This document shows, piece by piece, positions 1 through 4,661 of a stretch of DNA of 5,235 nt (positions within the stretch are counted from its first letter, which is position 1; each line of letters opens with the position of its first letter). Origin of the DNA: Bacteroidales bacterium (GTDB lineage Bacteria; Bacteroidota; Bacteroidia; Bacteroidales; VadinHA17); the NCBI GenBank assembly GCA_027451265.1, contig DAIDJT010000191.1, positions 1 through 5,235 of the forward strand, read 5' to 3'. The notes below the pieces were generated by a model, which had not been told where the DNA came from, did no database searches, and was given only the letters and a program-made list of their open reading frames with translations. The translations under genes were made by a program, and so were the position numbers.

Positions 1-968
1 GCGAGATGCTCACCAACCAATATATTGTCCAGGAGACACAGGGCACTATAGCCAAGGACATTACGGTCACTCCCGAGGAGGTCAGAAAGTTCTATAATAC
101 TATTCCGCGTGACTCCCTTACCTTGGTGCCCAGGAAGGTTCAGCTGAGCCTCCTTTCTGTTCAGCCGCCGGACATGGAAGCCAGCAAGGCTGAGGTTCGC
201 CAGAGACTTCTCGATCTCCGCAGCCAGATCATCAACGGAAAGAGTTTCAGCGCCCTCGCTATCCTGTACTCCGAGGATCCGGGGTCAGCCCCTCGCGGAG
301 GCGAACTTGGATACAATACACGTGGCGAGCTGGCCAAACCTTATGCCGAGGCGGCATGGAGTCTCAAGCAGGGTGTTGTCTCAAAGATAGTTGAAAGTGA
401 GTTCGGGTTTCATATCATCCAGCTCATTGACAGGAAGGGTGATATGGTCAACTCGCGTCATATTCTAATGAAACCCAAACTGTCGGCAGAGCAGACCGAA
501 TGGTCAATACTCAGGCTTGACAGTATTGCAAACCTGATCCGTTCTGACAGTCTTTCCTTTACAGAGGCAGCCATGAGGTATTCTTCTGACAAAGCCACTC
601 GTGCAAATGGTGGCAAAATGGTTAGCGAGAACCCCGCAGAGAGAGTCAACTGGCTCACTCTTGACGAGTTATCGAAGGAGATCAACCTTGTGGTGAGAAA
701 CATGAAACTGGGAGAGATATCAGATCCTTTCCGCACCACTGACGCCAAGGGAAACAGTATCTACTGCATCATCAGGCTTGACGCCGAAATTCCGGCCCAC
801 AAAATGAACATGCAGGATGACTACAACTATCTTTCCGAGCTCGCCCTCAGGGACAAGCAGGGCCGCAAGTACCAGGAGTGGATAGCTGACAAGATCAGGA
901 GGACGTACATCCGTATCAGTGATGACTTCCGTGGATGCAACTTCCACTATTCCGGATGGTTCGAATAG
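1..968 (+). CDS. surA: SurA-family peptidylprolyl isomerase / periplasmic chaperone (5' partial)
   Basis: Periplasmic chaperone and PPIase that escorts unfolded outer-membrane proteins toward the BAM machinery (family knowledge). The frame is open to the left edge, so the ATG at position 6 is internal. The signal peptide and much of the N-terminal chaperone domain lie outside the window. Counting from that Met, residues 1-40 are the end of the N domain (VTPEEVRKFY). Residues about 45-143 form a first parvulin domain, with LYSEDPGSAPRGGELGY and FGFHIIQLIDRKGD. Residues about 146-262 form a second, starting NSRHILMKP, with YSSD, NGG and LGEISDPF. A helical tail (KYQEWIADKIRRTYIRI) follows. The second parvulin domain is more degenerate (FRTTDAKGNSIYCIIRL in place of FGFHIIQL). 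The next gene, OstA-like, also belongs to envelope assembly, which supports the assignment. The downstream start at 1016 lies 47 nt after the stop, consistent with an operon. SurA is likely; another Bacteroidetes double-parvulin paralogue is possible. Confidence 0.9.
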   Translation, partial: EMLTNQYIVQETQGTIAKDITVTPEEVRKFYNTIPRDSLTLVPRKVQLSLLSVQPPDMEASKAEVRQRLLDLRSQIINGKSFSALAILYSEDPGSAPRGGELGYNTRGELAKPYAEAAWSLKQGVVSKIVESEFGFHIIQLIDRKGDMVNSRHILMKPKLSAEQTEWSILRLDSIANLIRSDSLSFTEAAMRYSSDKATRANGGKMVSENPAERVNWLTLDELSKEINLVVRNMKLGEISDPFRTTDAKGNSIYCIIRLDAEIPAHKMNMQDDYNYLSELALRDKQGRKYQEWIADKIRRTYIRISDDFRGCNFHYSGWFE

Positions 969-1015
969 CAAGGATACAAACAGAAGGATTATTTTCGCTA
1001 AGCACTGCCCGGCAA

Positions 1016-1567
1016 ATGGTGTCCTTTTCGCGGGGAGCGGCCTCTTTATTCCGGACCTTGTTACATCTTCCGGCCCCGGATGGTAACGGTCTGCCTCTCA
1101 GTTTCCGGCCACGTACTATTTTCAATTTCCTGCCTCTCAGTTTCCGGCCGCGTACCATTTTCAACCTCCTGCCTCTCAGTTTCCGGCCCTGCCTACCTCT
1201 CAAAATCCTTCCCTTTATTATTCTTCTGGGTTCCACCCAGCTCCGCGCCCAGGATGCCCCCGGCCGGAGGAGGGTTGAGATAATGCACTCCGACTCCATG
1301 AGGTATGAGCGTATCGACGGCCGTACCCTCAACAGGCTGAACGGCAATGTGAGTCTCAAGCACAATGATCTTTTCATGGACTGTGACAGTGCATGGTACT
1401 ATGACGACACAAACCAGGTGCTGGCTTACAACAACATCCATATCTGGCAGGGTGACACCCTGCACATCCGCGGACAGTATCTCTCCTATAACGGCAACAC
1501 CCGCAAGGCATTCCTGACTGACAGTGTCATTCTATCCGATAAGGAGATGAACTCAGCTATACACTGA
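1016..1567 (+). CDS. OstA/LptA-like protein, N-terminal fragment (frameshifted gene, first part)
   Basis: First part of an OstA-like protein, a beta-jellyroll family related to LptA and the LptD N domain that acts in LPS transport across the periplasm (family knowledge; the Bacteroidetes members are less well characterised). From the ATG at 1016 the 183 residues are: an 18-25 residue lead, three 13-residue repeats (26-63), a hydrophobic signal-like stretch LPLKILPFIILLG ending LRAQ (about 60-79), then the OstA region from VEIMHSDSMRYE. Family-like segments are LNGNVSLKHNDLFMDCDSAWYY and IHIWQGDTLHIRG. The frame runs into TGA at 1565-1567 in the middle of the domain, and the family sequence continues in the next frame. 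The start is uncertain: in-frame ATGs also occur at 935 and 956 inside surA, and no ATG/GTG/TTG lies close to the hydrophobic stretch, so the signal peptide would have an unusually long N-region of about 60 residues. SurA adjacency suggests an envelope operon. Confidence 0.75.
   Translation: MVSFSRGAASLFRTLLHLPAPDGNGLPLSFRPRTIFNFLPLSFRPRTIFNLLPLSFRPCLPLKILPFIILLGSTQLRAQDAPGRRRVEIMHSDSMRYERIDGRTLNRLNGNVSLKHNDLFMDCDSAWYYDDTNQVLAYNNIHIWQGDTLHIRGQYLSYNGNTRKAFLTDSVILSDKEMNSAIH
1091..1188 (+). repeat. 39-bp tandem direct repeat (2.5 copies) in the leader of the OstA-like gene
   Basis: Units begin at 1091, 1130 and 1169. The first two are full 39-bp copies that differ at only a few bases; the third matches for about 20 bp (CTGCCTCTCAGTTTCCGGCC) and then diverges. 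An isolated TTCCGGCC at 1068-1075 may be a remnant of the same motif. Thirty-nine bp is exactly 13 codons, and the units read in the ostA frame as LPLSFRPRTIFNF, LPLSFRPRTIFNL and LPLSFRPCLPLKI. The third unit runs into the hydrophobic signal-like segment. The in-phase period fits translation, but the block could also be a noncoding upstream repeat if the true start differs. Confidence 0.9.
1550..1567 (+). other. Frameshift junction in the OstA-like gene
   Basis: Upstream, the frame reads KEMNSAIH and stops at TGA 1565-1567. The family-like continuation LYTDKIDYDVNTQVANYD starts at 1557 in the +1 frame. That frame is itself closed upstream by TGA at 1548-1550, so the shift must lie between about 1551 and 1564. 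One extra base (or two missing) restores a single ORF of about 638 codons from 1016 to 2933. No A/T homopolymer or classical slippery heptamer is visible here, so this looks like a mutation or an assembly/sequencing error rather than programmed recoding. Confidence 0.85.
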
Positions 1568-1595
1568 CAAGATCGATTATGATGTAAACACCCAA

Positions 1596-2933
1596 GTGGC
1601 CAATTATGATACAGGGGGACGAATCCTCAACGGTGACAACACCCTTACCAGCATAGTGGGGATTTATTATTCCAGCCAGAAGATGCTTCATTTCCGCGAC
1701 AGCGTAAAGATTGTCAATCCTGACTGGGTGATGACCGCCGATACAATGCGCTATGACACCGGCAGGGAGATAGTATGGTTTGCCGGCCCTTCCGAGGCAG
1801 TGGGTGACAGTATTTACCTCTACTGTGAGAACGGCTGGAGCGACACAAAGAATGATGTGTCACAGCTGATGAAGAATGCCGTTCTTGACAACCGCCAGCA
1901 GCGCATCACGGGTGACACCCTCTGGTATGACGAGAAGAGCGGGAAAGGCGAGGGTTTTGGCAGGGTGACAATCACTGACACCACTGATAATGTTACCGGC
2001 GGAGGCAATTATGCCTGGTATGAAAAGCGTCCGGAGCGATTCCTCCTGACGGGTACGCCATGGTTCTCACTGTTTACCGATGATGACACTCTTACCCTTC
2101 GGGCTGACACCCTCAGGGCCATACCTGTAGAGGACACTGCAGGAGTAAGCCACAGGCTGCTGAAAGCCTACTATAAAACAACAATCTTCAGCCGCGAGAT
2201 GCAGGGCAGGTGTGACTCTCTCTCCTACTCCTTTCTTGATTCCGTGATCAGGCTGTATGATGATCCCATTGTATGGTCGCGCGGGAACCAGATGACCGCT
2301 GACTCAATTGCTCTTTTCACAGTCAACAGCAAGGCTGACCACATGGAGATGTTCAACAGGGCATTTGTCGTCAGCGAGGTCGACACCGCACGGTATGACC
2401 AGATCAGCGGGAAGAACCTGTCAGGCTATTTTGTCGACAATAAATTGCAAAGGATCAAGGTTAGCGGGAACGGTGAGGCAATCTACTATGTTGTTGACGG
2501 GGATGAACTTGTGGGTGTTAACCGGGCCAGAAGCGCCACCATTGAAATATTCCTGGAAGACAGCAAAATTGTTGAGATATTCCAGAATCAGAGTCCTGAC
2601 GGTACTCTCAATCCCCCTTTGAAGGTACCTGATTCTGAAATGAGGCTTGACGGGTTCAGATGGCATCCTGATCTGCGGCCTGACCGCCAGGGCATGCGAA
2701 TTGATGAAATACTGCCGCCTGCCGCGGAAATGTCCGAAGAAAAGATTCCGGAAGGGGCGCAGGAAACGAAGCCGGGTAAGGAACCCGATAAGATATCCGG
2801 CAAGGAGCCGGACAAAGGATCCGGCAAGGAACCGGACAAAGGACCTGGCAAGGAACCGGGCAAAGGACCTGGCAAGGAACCGGGCAATAGACCTGACAGG
2901 GGACCTGACAAGGTCACTCCTGTAAAAGCCTAA
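1596..2933 (+). CDS. OstA-like protein, C-terminal fragment (frameshifted gene, second part)
   Basis: Continuation of the OstA-like protein; homologous sequence actually starts at about 1557 in this frame, and 1596 is merely the first GTG. The fragment has 445 residues. It shows the repetitive beta-strand pattern of OstA-like proteins, with recurring GDTLWYD, DTLRA, CDSLSYSF and ADSIALF motifs. Family-like segments are NTLTSIVGIYYSSQ (16-29), GDSIYLYCENGWSDTKND (70-87), LYDDPIVWS (220-228), GYFVDNKLQRIKVSGNGEAIYYV (277-299) and VGVNRARS (306-313). After EMRLDGFRWHPDLRP (348-362) the usual domain ends. A proline- and charge-rich tail follows, with six 8-residue GKEPDKG-like repeats (393-440). 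On its own this fragment lacks a signal peptide and would stay in the cytoplasm, so it is probably not an independent gene. Joined to the first fragment the protein would be about 638 aa, somewhat long for the family because of the leader and tail. No homologue search was possible. Confidence 0.82.
   Translation: MANYDTGGRILNGDNTLTSIVGIYYSSQKMLHFRDSVKIVNPDWVMTADTMRYDTGREIVWFAGPSEAVGDSIYLYCENGWSDTKNDVSQLMKNAVLDNRQQRITGDTLWYDEKSGKGEGFGRVTITDTTDNVTGGGNYAWYEKRPERFLLTGTPWFSLFTDDDTLTLRADTLRAIPVEDTAGVSHRLLKAYYKTTIFSREMQGRCDSLSYSFLDSVIRLYDDPIVWSRGNQMTADSIALFTVNSKADHMEMFNRAFVVSEVDTARYDQISGKNLSGYFVDNKLQRIKVSGNGEAIYYVVDGDELVGVNRARSATIEIFLEDSKIVEIFQNQSPDGTLNPPLKVPDSEMRLDGFRWHPDLRPDRQGMRIDEILPPAAEMSEEKIPEGAQETKPGKEPDKISGKEPDKGSGKEPDKGPGKEPGKGPGKEPGNRPDRGPDKVTPVKA
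2772..2915 (+). repeat. 24-bp tandem repeat encoding (P/S)GKEPDKG octapeptides
   Basis: Six in-frame 24-bp units start at 2772, 2796, 2820, 2844, 2868 and 2892. They read PGKEPDKI, SGKEPDKG, SGKEPDKG, PGKEPGKG, PGKEPGNR and PDRGPDKV. The central units are nearly identical at the DNA level (CCGGCAAGGAACCGGACAAA), while the first and last have diverged, as expected for expansion by slippage or unequal recombination. The encoded tail is Lys/Glu/Asp/Pro/Gly-rich and probably disordered. It extends the OstA-like protein beyond its conserved domain. Confidence 0.93.
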
Positions 2934-2974
2934 GTGCCTGTAGATGTCACAGATGTGACCGCTCCAGGCACTTA
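2931..2974. terminator. Nested hairpin between convergent genes, candidate bidirectional terminator
   Basis: A perfect 10-bp inverted repeat, TAAGTGCCTG (2931-2940) and CAGGCACTTA (2965-2974), encloses a second 5-bp stem, GTCAC (2946-2950) and GTGAC (2955-2959), with loop AGAT. The outer stem starts exactly at the TAA stop of the OstA-like gene. It sits between convergent genes (the leftward gene ends at 2997), where a shared terminator is expected. There is no strong T-tract on either strand: on the minus strand only GGCTTTTAC follows. The structure is clear but its terminator role is inferred. Confidence 0.55.
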
Positions 2975-2996
2975 GTGTGCTTATAGCAACAGTTAG

Positions 2997-3218
2997 CTAG
3001 TACTCGTCTTCGTTGAAGAAGAAGTCGTCCTTTGAGGGATAGTCAGGCCAGATATCTTCAATACTTTCGTAGATATCTCCCTCATCTTCAATTTCCTGCA
3101 GGTTTTCAATGACCTCCATGGGGGCACCTGACCTTATCGCGTAGTCAATGAGCTCGTCTTTTGTGGCGGGCCAAGGCGCGTCTTCAAGTTTTGATGCTAA
3201 TTCAAGTGTCCAATACAT
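2997..3218 (-). CDS. DUF2795-type small acidic protein
   Basis: A 73-residue, strongly acidic protein starting MYWTLELASKLEDAPWP and ending DDFFFNEDEY. It resembles a very conserved small Bacteroidetes protein annotated as DUF2795-containing; I recognise it by sequence character and no search was run. Visible features are the W-P-A-T-K-D-E-L-I-D-Y-A segment (16-27), which looks like a short helical domain, the middle IENLQEIEDEGDIYESIEDIWPDYP (37-61), and an aromatic/acidic C-terminus. There is no signal peptide or membrane segment, so it should be cytoplasmic. The function is unknown; the compact helical fold and acidity would suit a partner-binding role, but that is speculation. It is monocistronic: a good -7 promoter element lies about 38 nt upstream of the ATG and a hairpin lies downstream of its stop. 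Confidence 0.9.
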   Translation of the reverse strand: MYWTLELASKLEDAPWPATKDELIDYAIRSGAPMEVIENLQEIEDEGDIYESIEDIWPDYPSKDDFFFNEDEY

Positions 3219-3255
3219 AATTGAGTAAGTTATTTATTACCCTTCTTAGAGTCCG

Positions 3256-3263
3256 CAAATATA
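3256..3263 (-). promoter_or_regulatory. Bacteroidetes-type -7 promoter element for the DUF2795 gene
   Basis: On the minus strand this reads TATATTTG, a full match to the Bacteroidetes -7 consensus TAnnTTTG. It lies 37 nt from the ATG at 3218, within an AT-rich 90-nt gap. The expected -33 region holds a T-rich stretch (CTTTTTTTATTC) with no clear TTG, so the upstream element is weak. The predicted transcription start would be near 3249, giving a leader of about 30 nt. The rest of the gap (3219-3308) holds nothing else I can name. Confidence 0.55.
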
Positions 3264-3308
3264 AAATTATTTAGAATAAAAAAAGATTAAGCGGAATTTT
3301 TACACCGA

Positions 3309-3860
3309 TTATTTTGACTTTTTACCGGGCATCCATTTAACCTCTTCAGTTCCAATTTCATACATAAGACACCTCGAGAGGACGAAGAGGTAATCAGATA
3401 GTCTGTTGAGGTATTTTACCACGTCAGGGTCTGTTCGCTCTGCCTCATCGAGGCGAAGAACAGCCCGCTCGGCACGGCGGCAGACGGTTCGTGCCAGGTT
3501 GGCTGTGGCAGCCGGGTGGTTTCCGCCGGGAAGAATAAAAGATTGAAGTTTTGGTAGTTTTGCTTCCATTCTGTCTATGGAACTTTCCAGCAGTGAGGTG
3601 TCACTGACGAAAATGCCTTCGGGGACACTTGCCGTGGGGTGGGTGGCGATAACTGTACAGCATGACATGAGTACCGACTGGATTTCAATCAGTTCCCCGC
3701 GGGGAACACATGACTGTTCGTAAGAGCGCAACATGCCGATCCATGCAATCAGCTCGTCAAGGGTACCGTAGGCCTCTATGCGCGGGTGGTGTTTCGGCAG
3801 CCTGACGCCTCCGATGACGGATGTTTCTCCCCTGTCGCCGGTTTTGGTATAGATCTTCAT
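3309..3860 (-). CDS. pduO: PduO-type ATP:cob(I)alamin adenosyltransferase
   Basis: Transfers the 5'-deoxyadenosyl group of ATP to cob(I)alamin (or cob(I)yrinic acid a,c-diamide) to make adenosylcobalamin in the cytoplasm; in Bacteroidetes this coenzyme typically serves methylmalonyl-CoA mutase (family knowledge). At 183 residues it has normal family length. It starts with the ATP-binding N-terminus KIYTKTGDRGETSVIGG (2-18), then HPRIEAYGTLDELIAWIG (25-42). LPGGNHPAATANLARTVCRRAER (110-132) carries the conserved R-x-x-x-R-x-x-E pattern of the active site. VKYLNRLSDYLFVLSR (148-163) completes the five-helix-bundle signature. I chose ATG 3860 (MKIYTKTGD) because the family starts there; an in-frame TTG at 3875 would add five residues with no family support. 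The start is 19 nt after the stop of the ABC ATPase gene, so they are probably co-transcribed. No cobalamin riboswitch is visible upstream. The symbol marks the family (cobO-type name in some annotations), not a propanediol operon. Confidence 0.94.
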   Translation of the reverse strand: MKIYTKTGDRGETSVIGGVRLPKHHPRIEAYGTLDELIAWIGMLRSYEQSCVPRGELIEIQSVLMSCCTVIATHPTASVPEGIFVSDTSLLESSIDRMEAKLPKLQSFILPGGNHPAATANLARTVCRRAERAVLRLDEAERTDPDVVKYLNRLSDYLFVLSRCLMYEIGTEEVKWMPGKKSK

Positions 3861-3866
3861 CCAACG

Positions 3867-3880
3867 GCCTGCCAACAGGC
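3867..3880 (-). promoter_or_regulatory. Small hairpin in the ATPase-adenosyltransferase gap
   Basis: GCCTG (3867-3871) and CAGGC (3876-3880) form a 5-bp GC-rich stem with a 4-nt loop, filling most of the 19-nt gap and touching the stop codon of the ABC ATPase. It ends 6 nt before the adenosyltransferase ATG. It could affect translation initiation or coupling, but a stem this short may be chance. There is no T-tract, so it is not a terminator. Confidence 0.3.
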
Positions 3881-4590
3881 TATTTCTTCCTTACCTCGAT
3901 CCTGTTTTCATTGATGTAATCAGCTGATACCTCACCGTCCATCAGCTTGATTATCCTGTGGGCATGGCGTGCGATGTCCTCTTCGTGGGTCACCACAATT
4001 ACTGTATTGCCGTCATCATGGATTTTGTCAAGCAGGTCCATGATGTCATAGGAGGTTTTACTGTCGAGGTTGCCGGTTGGTTCGTCGGCGAGGATTATTG
4101 AGGGATTGTTTATCAGTGCCCTTGCGATGGCCACCCTCTGCCGCTGACCGCCGGAGAGCTCATTGGGTTTATGGGTCATCCTGTCTCCAAGTCCTACCAG
4201 GTCAAGTGTCTTGATAGCGTGTTCATCACGTTCATGTCGCGGGACGCCGGCATATATAAGCGGGAGTGTCACATTTTCAAGAGCGGTATAGCGAGGGAGC
4301 AGGTTAAAGGTCTGGAACACGAATCCGATTTCCTTGTTGCGGATTTCGGCGAGCCTGTCATCTTCCATCTTGCTGACATCGGTGCCATTAAGCACGTACT
4401 GTCCTTTTGTAGGTGTGTCAAGGCAGCCGAGGATGTTCATAAGAGTTGATTTGCCGGAGCCTGAAGGGCCCATGATGGCTACATACTCATTTCTCTTTAT
4501 CTCAAGTGACACTGAGCGCAGCGCCCTGACTATAACTGAACCTACCTGGTAATTTTTAACGATCTCCTTAATCTCAATGACTTTATCCAT
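3880..4590 (-). CDS. ABC transporter ATP-binding protein (MacB/LolD/FtsE-type)
   Basis: Cytoplasmic ATPase subunit that would power a MacB-type (type VII-like) ABC transporter, a class that exports or extracts substrates such as lipoproteins, macrolides or peptides. All ATPase motifs are intact in 236 residues: Walker A GPSGSGKST (41-49), Q-loop Gln93 in FVFQTFNLLPRYTALENV, signature LSGGQRQRVAIARAL (145-159), Walker B IILADEP (165-171) with catalytic Glu170, D-loop NLDS (174-177) and switch His202 in VTHE. The Q-loop context FNLLPRYTALENV and the region LGCLDTPTKG (54-63) are typical of LolD/MacB ATPases. The C-terminal 20 residues (SADYINENRIEVRKK) are a short charged tail. No permease gene flanks it: upstream is a methyltransferase and downstream an adenosyltransferase, so its membrane partner must be encoded elsewhere. 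The substrate cannot be assigned; LolD-like lipoprotein release is possible but unproven. Confidence 0.93.
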   Translation of the reverse strand: MDKVIEIKEIVKNYQVGSVIVRALRSVSLEIKRNEYVAIMGPSGSGKSTLMNILGCLDTPTKGQYVLNGTDVSKMEDDRLAEIRNKEIGFVFQTFNLLPRYTALENVTLPLIYAGVPRHERDEHAIKTLDLVGLGDRMTHKPNELSGGQRQRVAIARALINNPSIILADEPTGNLDSKTSYDIMDLLDKIHDDGNTVIVVTHEEDIARHAHRIIKLMDGEVSADYINENRIEVRKK

Positions 4591-4609
4591 GGCTCTTTTA
4601 TTAAAGTTC

Positions 4610-4617
4610 CGAAATTA
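4610..4617 (-). promoter_or_regulatory. Possible -7 promoter element upstream of the ABC ATPase gene
   Basis: The minus strand reads TAATTTCG, one mismatch from TAnnTTTG, about 20 nt before the ATG at 4590 in an AT-rich 71-nt gap. The -33 region has no clear TTG. It would give a leader of only about a dozen nucleotides. This is weak evidence for a start of transcription between the methyltransferase and the ATPase. Confidence 0.28.
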
Positions 4618-4633
4618 GTTGAAATTACTCTAT

Positions 4634-4659
4634 AAAAATGTTACAGTCCTGTTATTTTT
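4634..4659 (-). terminator. Weak AT-rich hairpin after the methyltransferase gene
   Basis: On the minus strand AAAAAT and ATTTTT arms flank an inner ACAG/CTGT pairing, starting 3 nt after the methyltransferase stop and ending in a T-run. The inner pairing would leave only a 2-nt loop and the outer stem is all A/T, so it is thermodynamically weak. It could be a poor terminator separating the methyltransferase from the ATPase transcript, or chance in AT-rich sequence. Confidence 0.28.
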
Positions 4660-4661
4660 TG

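Noticed and set aside
1091..1188. CRISPR array
   Set aside because: The repeats abut with no unique spacers, so this is a tandem repeat.
1080..1283. Plus-strand ORF starting ATG 1080 with CLSVSG repeats
   Set aside because: It is another frame of the same 39-bp repeats. The hydrophobic signal segment and the OstA domain are continuous in the other frame, so this is a shadow.
916..1377. Minus-strand ORF rich in Arg/Gly/Leu repeats
   Set aside because: It is the reverse reading of the 39-bp repeats and the OstA coding sequence; it resembles no family and overlaps two genes with family-like sequence.
1550..1567. Programmed ribosomal frameshift
   Set aside because: There is no slippery heptamer, homopolymer or obvious downstream pseudoknot at the junction.
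2588..2917. Minus-strand ORF with Gly-Ser-Leu-Pro repeats
   Set aside because: It is the complement of the 24-bp repeat region inside the OstA-like gene and has no independent support.
3270..3305. Intrinsic terminator after the adenosyltransferase gene
   Set aside because: The minus strand has a T-run, but only A/T pairing is possible upstream and no stable stem precedes it.
3861..3875. TTG start at 3875 for the adenosyltransferase
   Set aside because: The family begins at MKIYTKTGD (ATG 3860); the extra five residues would lie in the intergenic hairpin.
3861..3879. Cobalamin riboswitch before the adenosyltransferase
   Set aside because: The gap of 19 nt is far too short, and no B12-box-like sequence was seen.
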